NCBI GenBank assembly: GCA_903813345.2
Contig: CAIIXF020000012.1
Coordinates: forward strand, 21,216,184 to 21,280,183
Direction of reading: 5' to 3'
DNA length: 64,000 bases
From: Owenia fusiformis
Taxonomy: Eukaryota; Annelida; Polychaeta; Sabellida; Oweniidae
Below, piece after piece: positions 47,957 to 58,160 of the stretch (the stretch's first letter is position 1; each line of letters starts with the position of its first letter). The notes beneath the pieces were generated by a model. The model had not been told where the DNA came from. It saw only the letters and a list, made by a program, of their open reading frames with translations, and did not search any database. The translations under genes and the position numbers were made by a program.

Positions 47957-49370
47957 AAGATTACCTGAACTGATGATGAACTATTTGCCTCCAAAAATTG
48001 AATCAAGAGACAATGACGTCTGATGTGTGATTTTGGACAGATATGATTTGAAAATATGTTTTATTGTAAACATTTACTAGTTCACGTTGACAGTACTGTT
48101 TTAGCGACGTTTCTAGAGATGTTGAATTGAGTGATAAAGTTGTTATAAGAAGTTTACATTTTGCATAGATTTTGAACAATATATTTGCTCTCGTTATCTA
48201 ATGACGACTATACCGTTTCTTAACAAGCGTTACCAAAATTTGCTGATTCAGTTCTAGGATGAGGGGTCTATATACCAAGTACATTTAGCACCATTGTTAT
48301 TCACAATATGTAATGATTGGTTTGTTTTTTTTCATTGAAATGTCTTCTTGATCAGATTTAATGACACATGGAGCTGATGTTCTAAGATGTTAGTCTACGT
48401 TACCATTCGTTTAAATATAGTACACAAATGCTATATTTTACATGAACATAGTGTGTTTTCATAAAATGAGTTTCTCTTATATTTAAAACGGACCAAGCTA
48501 ATTCTTTGGAAACCACTATATTGTGCAACTGATTGAATTGAAAATGTCAGTTCCCAGCAATTAATCTACGTTACAATATAGGCATGTTCAATGCTTGAGT
48601 TTTTTTTACAAATAGATAACCATGACAGTATCCAATATTAGTGTTTAACAATGCAGAGATATACTCCTTTGCTCTGCTAAAAAGTATTAAACCGAGGCAA
48701 TGGTCACAAATGATTTACACTTAATGATTGAATGACTGACACACATTATGGAAATTACAATTTTAAGGACAAACATATAAAATATTTGTAATTGAGCAAA
48801 AAAAGTTCAAAAGCCAACAATCATTAATCCTCCTGATAAGTATCAGTGCCCTAATGTCTGTACTTTAAGGTAAAAAAACATTTTATTTGGTAGCACTGTC
48901 ATAAATTAAGAAGTATTCAAATCAATTAAGATGGTACCTATAACGTAATTTAAAATGGCACAAAAACTTTAGATTTGGACCACATATTTCAAATCAAAAT
49001 TACTTCGAAACCAAAAGAGTCTAAAAGCCAATTTTTTAGTATTATGCTGTAGACATATAACCTCATAAACTGAAAATAACAAGGTATGACGTGAAACGGA
49101 GAAACTTTATTTTTATCATTTTCTGAAAACCGATTGGGGCATTACTATCTGGAATGACTGAGATGATAAACGTATACAGTTGGATCTCCGTATAAAGCTT
49201 TACCTACATGTGTGTGGAACAATTGACCGCAAGCATTTTTTAAAATTAATTGGCTGAGTAGGAACAGTATCCAATCAAATACTTTAACCAACAATTTGAA
49301 ACACCAATCAAACCAGTAGATTCTAGCAATTCCTGGAAACGACCCATTCAGTAGCTCAACAAATGACATA

Positions 49371-49590
49371 CAGGGTGTTTCATAACGAGCATCTCCAAAA
49401 AGTCAATTTGAGAAGAGATGGGTCTATATGTATGTACTATATATGAGCCTATTTTATTCTAGACAAACACATTTGGATCAACTAAACATGCTACAATTGA
49501 AGAAAGTACAAATGGCATCCCTTTGACTTTTATTTATTACAGTCCGAGAAGATCTTTCCTGACGAAAAGCCCACATTATGAAACACCTTG
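49371..49590. mobile_element. 220-bp TA-flanked MITE (CAGGGTGTTTCATAA ends)
   Basis: The left end CAGGGTGTTTCATAA follows TA at 49369-49370. The right end TTATGAAACACCTTG precedes TA at 49591-49592. The 15-bp termini differ at one base. No coding capacity. Tc1/mariner-type by terminus and target. Confidence 0.8.
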
Positions 49591-49599
49591 TATGTTTTC

Positions 49600-49680
49600 T
49601 TATAAGTATAAGTATACGTTATAGAGAATTTTCGTTATAAGTTTTTTAAAAACTTATACGTATACTTATACTTATAAACC
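49600..49680 (-). repeat. Fragment of the dispersed AGAGAGATTT element, forming a palindrome
   Basis: AGAATTTTCGTTATAAG and AAAACTTATACGTATACTTA match the start region of copy 3 (56810-56890, read on its own strand). TATAAGTATAAGTATACG and CGTATACTTATACTTATA inside it are inverse complements and would form a hairpin. Too short to tell a decayed copy from a shared low-complexity module. Confidence 0.45.
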
Positions 49681-51011
49681 CAATAAACAAGCTGTTTCAT
49701 AATTTTCTAATTCGTCGGGAAATATCTCCTAGGACGGTAATAAAAAGGGCCAATGGCATACCATCCGTACCCCCTTGATGTAAAGCATGTTTAGTTGTGT
49801 CATATGTGTTTTCTAGAATCAAATAGGCTGATATAGCACACGGGTTTGACAGATTTATCTACTCTCAAATATATTTTTTGTAGATGAATCTGAAATCGCC
49901 ATTTGAAAGCATCTTTTATCTCCATCAAGTATGACAATAGGCGAGTAGTAATGCCTTTTATGGGACGAGCAGTATAGAGGCTTGGGATCATGAGATCTTG
50001 AAATAGTATGGTGGATTTAGAACACTAAAAAAGATAAATGATCCCCTATCAAAGATGCAATCAAATTTGTAGACCATATAAGGACAAAACGTAATAGGAG
50101 ATTTTTCGTATCTTTTCAGAAAAAATGGCGACAAAAATGACCCATCAACAGAATATGACATTATTTTTTAAAAGGTTGTAATAATGAAATTAATGAGGCA
50201 TTTACCATATAAAAAAATTTGTATGTTAGGAATTCTTTAAAGTTTATTCTGTGAAAATTTCATGAATAAATATTCAAAATTGAGAAAGTTATTGAGAAAA
50301 TAGAGAGGCATGACTTGTTCTGGCCAGGCTACTATGTATATGAATTTATAATTATCAAACCTGTGCAATACTTGGGATAAATTGTTCTATTATACATCAC
50401 TGATACGCAGTCTGACAGTATATGCTTAATGTTCTTGCGATAATAATTCTATTTGGAAGTTAGTGACCAGTGTCTCATAAGCCGACATCGGCTGGTGGTA
50501 TTTTAACTATGTTCTTATATATGTATGACCGGGCTTTCTTTATATTAATTGTACACAATAGTGTGATGTTTTAATTTCTATCTTTTATTTATTTCACTTG
50601 TTTTCACTTCTAATCTACTGCTAAATCTAGTTATGTCTTTTTGAAGTCTAGGCCGAAAAGTGTCCCAAATCTCACATGGCATATAGTATATTCTTCAAAA
50701 CCAGACATCACATGATCACTTCAAATCTGTTATGTAAAAAGTTTAACAATGGGAAGACTGCTTCAAATCCTAATTAGAATCCAAGATATAGAAATGTAAA
50801 TTAAATGTAAATTAAAGAAACATTTGTAAGTCTGAAGATGCTCTGAACAATTGTAATGATTGCATATTTAATGTGAGAAACTGACCAGAGATATTCCAGG
50901 TGTACTACATGACCCGGGTTTATCTAAATGCTTTTTGTATCATGTTTCCATTAATTAATTTACAAAGTAAAAACAAAGTAAAAGTGTAAGATATTAATTA
51001 TAAAATACAAC
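49681..51011. other. AT-rich stretch without recognised genes
   Basis: Only short open frames on both strands. Notable details are an inverted CCGACATCGG at 50482 and a purine/pyrimidine-poor AT background. No TIR pair, tRNA-like box or protein similarity was recognised. Confidence 0.4.
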
Positions 51012-51084
51012 ATGAAAATCACTCCGTCACATTTGCTTCTCCTCCAAAGAATGCGTCCCGCATTCTAAATGAAAATCACTCCGT
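51012..51084 (+). repeat. Two copies of an ATGAAAATCACTCCGT motif around a small hairpin
   Basis: ATGAAAATCACTCCGTCACA lies at 51012 and CTAAATGAAAATCACTCCGT at 51065-51084. A perfect 8-bp stem (AGAATGCG/CGCATTCT, loop TCC) lies between them. The second string recurs exactly at 54610-54629, just outside the truncated gypsy reading frame, so this block marks one edge of a 3.5-kb segment. Confidence 0.75.
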
Positions 51085-51167
51085 TTAATCAGTCCAAGTT
51101 AAAAATATATAACCTGTAATGTTAAATTCTATCAAAGTATAAAATACGTAAAATGTTATATCAACGT

Positions 51168-51220
51168 CCAACGTTGATGTCATCCAACGTTGATGTCATC
51201 GCCCAATGTTGATGTCATTG
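51168..51220 (+). repeat. Short tandem repeat, ~18-20 bp, CCAACGTTGATGTCAT x3
   Basis: Three consecutive copies: CCAACGTTGATGTCAT, CCAACGTTGATGTCATCG and CCCAATGTTGATGTCATTG. Each holds the palindrome AACGTT or its decayed form AATGTT. Confidence 0.85.
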
Positions 51221-51460
51221 CCTGGAGATGAGGAGTGTCATATTGTCCTTCCTTCCTGAAGTAAAGTCACATTGTTTATAATATTAATTGTTGCACTATC
51301 AGAGTTAATATAATTCAGCATAATTTTCATTAATCAAGAAATTCATCATATTAGAAGATTAATAACTCCTCCATAAATTTTTGAGGCCATAAGTCTACCA
51401 ACTTTCAAATTGTCTGCTAGCATTTCTTATTTTAAGCAATTTAGTGTTCAGAGTGGTCGC

Positions 51461-51476
51461 ATATATATATATATAT
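51461..51476. repeat. (AT)8 microsatellite
   Basis: Sixteen bases of perfect AT dinucleotide repeat. Confidence 0.9.
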
Positions 51477-52356
51477 TTTTAAACACCTATTTGTATACTC
51501 TACTTTACAATTTACATACTGTTTATCTAACTAAAATCATCATAAACTACCATAATAATTATAAAACTCAATAAAACAATTATAAACAGGACAATTTCTT
51601 TGTGAAAATACCCAAACTGTAATTAACAACCAACAAAGGTAATTGATCACTCATTATGCACCAGCACAGAATTTCACGTGATGATTCTGTTGCCAGTAAA
51701 AACTTCAACTTGGCACAATCCAATCCTGTATTTTCTTGAGTTAAAAATTACAATCACATGTAAAGGAGAAAAAAAAAATCTTTTATGGCCTATTATAACC
51801 ATATCTAGTTAAAAGTAACTTGCACTAAATCCTACCTTTCTACTAAGTTTTGTTTATAAACACTGTTAATGATGCACATCATAATTGTTTGTGCAAACTT
51901 TATCTGTACCATAATGCTTTGGTATATGACCTTTGTCTGGCACATTTAAATAATAATGAGAAACTCACATTGATGAAGTATAAGAGAAGTAAGGCAAATA
52001 ATCCCTTGCAATTGAACTTCTTAAACAATGTAAACTGACTGTAGCAGTCCATGAATTCAATTTAAGTTGTACATAGATATCCAATTTAGGATTAATTAAT
52101 TATATATTTTGAACAATTAAGATTATTATAAGTTGTCATTCTCAAATTAACTGGTCCCAATTAGTGTCTAGCTCCCAGGAAGTAGTTTGCACCCAGTAAC
52201 TATATTTACCAGAAGGCACTATACTAAATATTAGTAAATAATCCTAACACTTTATTAGTTTACAGGTTAAGACATTTAAAAATATTAGCAGGGTTGGCCA
52301 TGCAATATTGACACTTTTATTTTGGCTCACTATATCTTATCCTTTTTCCTTAGGAT

Positions 52357-52429
52357 TTCACTTGAACTACATTTCTTTCACTTTCACTTGGACTACATTT
52401 GTTTTACTTTCACCTGAACTACATATGTT
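52357..52429. repeat. Three-copy tandem repeat containing ACTTGRACTACAT
   Basis: TTTCACTTGAACTACATTTC, TTTCACTTGGACTACATTTG and TTTCACCTGAACTACATATG follow each other at roughly 25-bp spacing, with TTTCACT spacers. Confidence 0.8.
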
Positions 52430-52781
52430 ATTCTAACTAACGCTTCTACACACTATATGTACTACGTGCTTATGTCAGAACTTGGACTTACCTTACTGTA
52501 TAAATGACAGCAAGGTGGGGTTGCCGCATTCGTGAGCCACTACCTGCCCCTTTAATTAGACGTTAAGACACTGGCTACACAATTACATACACAGATAACA
52601 ACGTCTTATTACTGCATTTGTAATGTGGGGTTTTAGCCATAAGATAACTCAGACTAGGTCGCACGTTGTCCTAGGTTAACCTTTTCTTTAAGGTTTGATC
52701 TTCCTGGGATCCGCAGATCTACTTGTACATTAAATAGACCTGTGTTTTAATCCTCTTGATTGGAACCAGATATTCTCTTTA

Positions 52782-52848
52782 TTTTTCACTTGCTTTATTA
52801 TCATTTCACTTGCTTTATTACATTTCATTTACTTTATTATTTCTCACT
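52782..52848. repeat. Three-copy tandem repeat TTTCACTTGCTTTATTA
   Basis: TTTCACTTGCTTTATTATCA, TTTCACTTGCTTTATTACA and TTTCATTTACTTTATTATT in tandem. On the minus strand each gives AATAAAG, a poly(A)-signal-like word, possibly relevant to the 3' end of the gypsy transcript. Confidence 0.75.
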
Positions 52849-53080
52849 TAATACTCTTTTATCTTTACATTTACACCTGATACCCTTACCTTAATTTAAT
52901 AGCATCATCTCTTATACCTCACCTGTGCTGTATACTTGTACCATAGAATATATCAAACAATAAACTGCTATAGTTTCTTTACAATACCATATCATACATC
53001 ATATAATGCCTACATGTACTTACTCAAACAACTAACTAATATGGGACTCAAATGCATGCATGATGTATCGATTTGCTTTC

Positions 53081-54635
53081 TTATCTAGTTTTCCTTTTCC
53101 TTACTTTACCAGTGTTTGTTTTGGTGATATGGTATTCCCTTATTAAATTTCTTGGAATATTTTCTTCATACTCCCATGTACTCTTTTTCTCATTACGCCA
53201 CTTCACCTTATAACACTTTTTTCCATTGTGTTTACCACATGCCAAGAGTCGCTCAACTTCTTGTACCTGAGGTGGCTGCTGATCACTTTCACTACTACTA
53301 TCACTAATACTACTACTACCTTGATCAATATGATTGTCATCCTGTAATACCTGTCCCTGTTGAACTCTTGGTATATTTGTTGGTCTTGTCTCTGGATCTA
53401 CATAAGGCTTCAATCTATTTGCATGTACCAAAGACCTCAATAAACGATCATCACTACACCTTATTAGTTTGTATGTCATGTTAGCATTAGCCCTTACAAT
53501 ATAATATGGACCATGATATTTTCTACAATGTTTAGGTGTTAAACCTGTTGGAGTTTTAGGCACATGTAACCATACTCTATCACCTACCTTGAACTGTGGT
53601 AGTTTCGCCTTTTTATCATGTTGGGTTTTAGTCTTTATCTTTGCAGCTTCTTGATTCTCTTTAGCTATATCCCTTGCTACCTCTAAGTTAGTCTGTATAT
53701 CTTGTAGTCTGTCTGTGACTGTACTTTGTCCCATACTTACTGGTACCATAGTATCTAGTGGCATAAGGGGTTCCTTACCATACAACAAATAGTAAGGGGA
53801 ATACCCAGTAGACTCAGTTGCTGGTGAAAACCTATAAGAGGCTAAAATACCTGGTAGAAGTTGTGGCCAATTAGATTGTTGTTTATCAACAAAACACCTA
53901 AATGCTTGATTGATTGTACTGTTCATCCTTTCGCAGCTTGAATTGGTCTCAGGGTGATAACTTGAGGTTGCCCTGTGTTCAATACCAAACATTCTACACA
54001 ATTCTTGAATAACTTTTGACATGAAATTCTGGCCTCTATCTGTGATTAAAGTCTTCATGGAACCATATCTACATATGAATTCTGTAAACAATACCCTGGC
54101 TACCTCTGTTGCCTCTATAGATTTCAAGGCTACCGCTTCTGGCCACTTCGAAAATGAGTCTACAATCAAAAGAATGTACTGAAATCCATTTACCTTGTGT
54201 ATAGGTCCTAGTATATCCATGTGGACACGACTGAATAGACTTCCTGTTGGTAATGGTTGTAAGGGTGCTCTCTGGCCATGATACCTTTTTGATTGTTGAC
54301 AAATTTCACATGATTTTACATATTTCTCTATGTCAGAATACATTTTTGGCCAGTAATATTTGTACCTGATTGTGTTGTATGTCCTATCTTGACCTTGATG
54401 CCCTCCCATTAAGGAGTCATGATAACACTGTAGAACATCCTCTCTCAATTGTTGTGGTATTGCTAATTGTATTACAACTCTGTCTGATTTATGACCTTTT
54501 CCCCTTGGATAATACATATGATATAGAATACCATCTTTGATAAGAAAATCCTGACTTTCAAGTATTACCTTTCTTGCTAAGTTCTCTTTGTCTGGTAACT
54601 CATCTTGCTCTAAATGAAAATCACTCCGTCACATA
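53081..54635 (-). pseudogene. Ty3/gypsy pol 3' part: integrase with GPY/F motif and chromodomain, 5'-truncated
   Basis: The reading frame is open from 54635 to the stop at 53081; the first ATG at 54517 is internal, so the true protein began upstream and is cut off. From that ATG (478 residues), the zinc-binding HHCC lies at H33, H40, C70 and C73. The DDE triad is D101 (in MDILGP), D160 (in TDRGQNF) and E196 (in SSCERMN), with the 35-residue D-E spacing of retroviral-type integrases. A GPY motif is at 336-338. A chromodomain-like C-terminus at about 421-464 includes YKVKWRNEKKSTWEYEENIP, followed by a basic tail. Protease, reverse transcriptase and RNase H are absent. The surviving domain has no stop or frameshift, so the copy is fairly young. 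The chromodomain is known in chromoviruses to steer integration to heterochromatin, which fits this neighbourhood. Confidence 0.92.
54610..54634 (+). repeat. Right copy of the 20-bp repeat flanking the gypsy segment
   Basis: CTAAATGAAAATCACTCCGT is identical to 51065-51084 and is followed by CACAT as in the copy at 51012. It starts at the point where recognisable pol homology fades, marking the breakpoint. Confidence 0.8.
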
Positions 54636-54801
54636 TGTATTAATTGTATCATACCAGTGACACTTAAATAAAATATTTTAAACTAAACTAAACCTATTCA
54701 GCCGATTAATTTTAATAAGCCATTCTGGTCAGTAGGTCCACACATATACTATGCGGAGATCCAACTCTGTAAGTTTATAATCTGCGTATAAAGGCCCTAA
54801 T

Positions 54802-56523
54802 AGGGATGTTTCAGCTATTCGGAATCTGAAAGTGAGCTTTACAGGGAAAGTGAAAGTCAGATTTCAGGGGTCATGTCATAAGGGTTTAGAAAGAAACAAC
54901 AATTTATTTCCAAAATTTATTTATTTTTCTTCAAGAATATGTTTTACAAACAAGGAAACCTTATCAGCAAATGTGGATACGTTTCATGTAAACTCTACAA
55001 TAATCAGGTAAACAAATACATATTTATTTATCTAGACTCAATTATTATCAAGAGAATCATAAACAATAATGAATACATACCTTTCTGTTCCGACATTTTA
55101 CAGTCAATTCCCGTGAAGAGTGAACATCAATGAAGAAGGCAATAAGTGTTTGATTTATATCAATAGTATTAAATACTTCAATGAATGTATTGTATACATA
55201 CAAATACTATATATAGTCTACTCTCATACTATATACCCATTGAAGCTTTTGAAATAGATCCTGAGTTGTTTAGGCAATTTCTTCAGGGAGAATGTCAAAA
55301 ATAGTGAAGTATTTTTATGATTGTATTTTCAGTAGAATGCGCACTTTGAGCCTAAGAGAGAAGCATGCATTAGTTGCATTGCTTATGTTTTTAGCTGCAC
55401 CACCACCAGAAGGCCTTCATAGTGAGATAATTCCAACTCTATTGTTTTATTGGCGCCTTCTCCAGATCCGTTGTTAAATTTTCGTAACAGATTGGGCGCA
55501 GATAACAACAATTGGCAAGGACGAGATGTCCTTGGATTATTTGAAAAACACCCATATGAGTTTTTTGAAACTGTTGGTGAAACAGTTAATATGTTTCATG
55601 AGATGGTTGGTAAGTCATTAATGATGTTTGGCCAATATTATGGGAACTATATGCATCCAATGTACGCTGGCCATCTCTTGAAGAATGGAATGCAATGAGG
55701 AATAATTGGAATGATCTCCCATTTGCAATTGACTCTATGGAACATCCCATGAAATTAACAGGCCAGAAAATGAACCCCAAGCACTTTTTTTACTCTGGAA
55801 ATAGAGGATACCATTGTATGCATACCCAAGTAATAGTAGATAATAACAATGACCTTCGTTATGTCCATAGTGGCTTTTTGGGTCATATGAATGATGCACA
55901 AACATTTGGCTATATGGCAAATATTGGGCCCGGGGGACCTTTAGTTTTCCCTGAAGACTGTAGACTTTTAGCTGATAAAATATATCCATGTCGATACCCA
56001 CTCCTTAGGAAGTATAAAAGTTCTGAAATACGCAGAAAATCCCTAAATTTACGTAAAAATGTAAGCGGCTAAACATAAAAATTGGGAGTAGGCGGAGTTA
56101 TGTAGAGCATGTGATTGGTCACATCAAGGTTTTTAAGGTTATTGGTACACTTTTTCGCCACCCACGACAACATCTGGCAAAGCTCACAGAATTGTGTGCC
56201 GGTCTTAGTATAAGGAGGGTTAATCTCTTTGAGACTACTTAAACTGCTCAATCAACTTCAGTACAAGAGAATATACTTTGTGTCATATTTCTAATAAATG
56301 TAATCCACAGCGAATAACAAATAAAAGCATCTTGAAATTATTTTAATGTTGCTTTATTCTCTAAAAAGCACATTGATGTTTTTAGCTTTGAAACTATTGA
56401 TTTATCAGTTATAAATTATAATAAATGTTTAATGCAACTGAACTTATGACATGACCCCTGAAATCTGACTTTCACTTTCCCTGTAAAACTCACTTTCAGA
56501 TTCCGAATAGCTGAAACATCCCT
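54802..56523. mobile_element. PIF/Harbinger-like DNA transposon with 81-bp TIRs
   Basis: The left TIR (54802-54882) starts AGGGATGTTTCAGCTATTCG and the right TIR (56443-56523) is its inverse complement with one mismatch in 81 bp. The 1.72-kb interior carries a broken DDE transposase. The bases outside GGGATG are ATA at the left and TTA at the right, one change from the 3-bp TTA duplication typical of PIF/Harbinger. No companion Myb-like gene is present. Nearly identical TIRs with a broken transposase imply recent mobilisation in trans, or very recent decay. Confidence 0.88.
55292..56072 (+). pseudogene. PIF/Harbinger-like (DDE_Tnp_4-type) transposase, frameshifted and C-terminally truncated
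   Basis: Three overlapping frames make up the gene: 55292-55477, 55450-55698 and 55695-56072. The last frame is also open upstream of its ATG, giving WPSLEEWNAMRNNWNDLPFA in the typical position before the first catalytic residue. Then come IDSMEHPMK (first D; the family usually has IDGT), FFYSGNRGYHCMHTQV, GFLGHMNDAQTF (second D) and LLADKIYPCRYPLL, the usual DKxY block. The expected distal VEHxxxxxK segment with the third acidic residue is missing before the stop at 56070. The protein is inactive through at least two frame changes, an altered first motif and loss of the third catalytic residue. It lies centrally between the 81-bp TIRs. Confidence 0.85.
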
Positions 56524-56578
56524 TATATACGTAAAAACTTAAAAATTGACCTTATAATTTCATGAGAACTTTGAAATG

Positions 56579-56900
56579 ATCGACTCGTTCGTGTAGTGAT
56601 TCACTTTAAAGGGTCTTGTTTATCGTACACTACAAGGACCCGTCAACTAGCGTTTAGTTTATCGTGTTCATAATTGACACTAGCAAAGGACATTGTATTC
56701 GCAGTCCCTAGTTGATGATGGAGCTTGACTATATCGGGAATAGTTATGCCCCACTTGGTACAGATTATGAAAATCAATTTGAATTGATTTTAGTTCGACA
56801 AGACCCTTTAAACTATAAGTATACGTATAAGTTTTTGAAACAACTTATAATGAAAATTCTCTTATAAGTTGTATTTTACGTATGTGCGAAATCTCTCTAT
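56579..56900 (-). mobile_element. Dispersed element (AGAGAGATTTCGCAC), copy 3, inverted
   Basis: On the minus strand it starts at 56900 with ATAGAGAGATTTCGCACATA. It continues through TTTAAAGGGTCTTGTCGAAC, CTATTCCCGATATAG and ACCCTTTAAAGTGAATCA. More diverged than copies 1 and 2, with its own insertions. It lies just outside the right TIR of the Harbinger-like element. Confidence 0.75.
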
Positions 56901-56980
56901 TAATTTGATGGAAACTTATAACAGGCCTGTACAAATTGCATCACTATATCTATCAGGATTATCTGAGAATCAATAGTGAG

Positions 56981-57127
56981 TTAATTTTCATAAATTAAAT
57001 ATTTGACCTGTTCTGTCTTACTAGAAATAAGTTGAGTATCAAACAATAAATTTTGTTCACGAAGTGCAGTCATCATTTTATTACGTTCATTGGTATGGCG
57101 AGGGCAGGTTAGAATGAAATGCTGAAA
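56981..57127 (-). pseudogene. C-terminal remnant of a non-LTR retrotransposon reverse transcriptase
   Basis: The minus-strand frame ends SFQHFILTCPRHTNERNKMM then TALREQNLLFDTQL and a stop at 56981. The HFIL.CP...NERN block is the typical cysteine/histidine tail after LINE reverse transcriptase domains. The upstream side is replaced at about 57128 by the macrosatellite, whose translation makes up the first 21 codons of the open frame. Only about 50 codons of the LINE survive. Confidence 0.7.
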
Positions 57128-57776
57128 TGAAATGATATCACTTTCATTTTGATATAAGTTGCTAAAATATTTTACTTTATTGTCGAATCCCGCCAATTTT
57201 CGTTGGTGGTTAGTGGTTTACTTTACTGTCGAATTCCGCCAATTTTCGTTGGTGGTACCTTAGATTATTGTGAAATAGATGTTGCGTAACGAGCAAGTAA
57301 ATTCATTATTTCAAGCCATTTATTAGATATTTCGACAATTTTATCAAAATCAAATATTTTCGGCCTAGGAAAAATCCAAATGTAAGATAGCTTGGTGCCG
57401 CGCATCATTACTTGGCCGGTTGGCTCACTGGTATGTTGATGGCTTGAATTGCTCGAATATTTGCATATTATAGTCCTTATTGTTCAACCTGGGGCCAACA
57501 TTCGTTGGAAATCAGGCGTTTATTTTGCCCAAAACGCAAATTATATGCATATAAGTAAGACAAAATGTAATATCAGTACATTTTCAACGGTTTTTGTACT
57601 CATACACTGAGATTTGAACTTTTTCCTCTTTCACCTTTCGTAAATTTTCCATATTTTGACGTTTTTATTGTCTTCCATGAAAAAGTATATTGATTCCATA
57701 CAGTATGAGCAAGTGTGTAATAGACCTTTATTATAGAAAAGATCAAAATGTAAAATATCTTTGAGAGATGTATCAC

Positions 57777-57848
57777 GGCCCGTTGGTGCAATGGTATGTT
57801 GATCGCTTAAAGCCCTCAATGTCATGGGTTCGATTCTTACTGTCCCCT
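57777..57848 (+). other. tRNA-like module 1, intact copy
   Basis: GGCCCGTTGGTGCAATGGTA leads to GGGTTCGATTCTTACTGTCC. Box spacing is normal for tRNA. The T-arm can pair partly, but acceptor and anticodon stems cannot, so a functional tRNA is unlikely. Confidence 0.6.
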
Positions 57849-58096
57849 ATCTTTAATTATTTTTTGTGACATTTATTATGATATTATTAACTTCAAAATG
57901 CAAGAAATTTCTGCGTCTCACATGTCTGTTCAAGTTTAGCTTTGTGGCATCTTACTCGCTAACAATGGTAATGTCATGAGTTCAATTCATGGGAGGTCCT
58001 TAAGCATAGCATAACTTTTTGATTTTTGTACAGGACTATTAGGATATGTAAAAATTGAATACATTCTTTAACAATAAGGGCTTGGTCAAGATGGCC

Positions 58097-58160
58097 TAGT
58101 GGCCTTAGGCACCTGTTAGGGTCCCGTGATGCTATGGGTTCGAAACTGTTCAGGGAGTAT
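58097..58160 (+). other. tRNA-like module 3, intact copy
   Basis: TGGCCTAGTGGCCTTAGGC with the downstream B-box-like GGGTTCGAAACTG. Sister copies at 59154 and 60029 show the same two boxes. Confidence 0.6.

Larger units (their letters stand above)
45892..49160. mobile_element. 3.27-kb DNA transposon with perfect 29-bp TIRs and 4-bp AGAT duplications
   Basis: CAGTCATTCCAGATAGTAAT followed by GCCCCAATC (45892-45920) is exactly complementary to 49132-49160. AGAT lies immediately outside both ends (45888-45891 and 49161-49164), a 4-bp target duplication. The interior is AT-rich, with repeated AACGTTA words and two coding remnants (47074 and 47631-47956). Four-base duplications occur in several superfamilies (Chapaev/CMC, Academ, Sola); the TIR alone does not decide. 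Perfect TIRs suggest recent movement, while the broken coding remnants suggest the copy is non-autonomous. Confidence 0.85.
51223..53080 (-). other. Presumed 3' untranslated/LTR side of the gypsy fragment, not resolved
   Basis: Downstream (leftward) of the integrase stop, this ~1.9-kb AT-rich stretch should hold the 3' end of the retroelement. Read on the minus strand there are several purine-rich tracts (for example AAGTGAAAGTGAAAGAAATG) but no pair of LTRs in the window. Two short tandem repeats (52357-52429 and 52782-52848) lie in it. No host gene was recognised. Confidence 0.4.

Noticed and set aside
50480-50500. CCGACATCGG palindrome as a LINE 3' end or operator
   Set aside because: A 10-bp palindrome alone is not significant, and no flanking coding or poly(A) signal supports it.
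51085-53080. LTR of the gypsy element
   Set aside because: Only one side of the element is present, so no LTR pair can be compared, and several purine tracts are equally plausible polypurine tracts.
49176-54790. Similarity of TTGGATCTCCGTATAAAGC (49180) to an inverted GGAGATCCAACTC...CGTATAAAGG (54757-54794)
   Set aside because: The match is only ~14 bases plus a partly shared second word in different orientation; could be chance.
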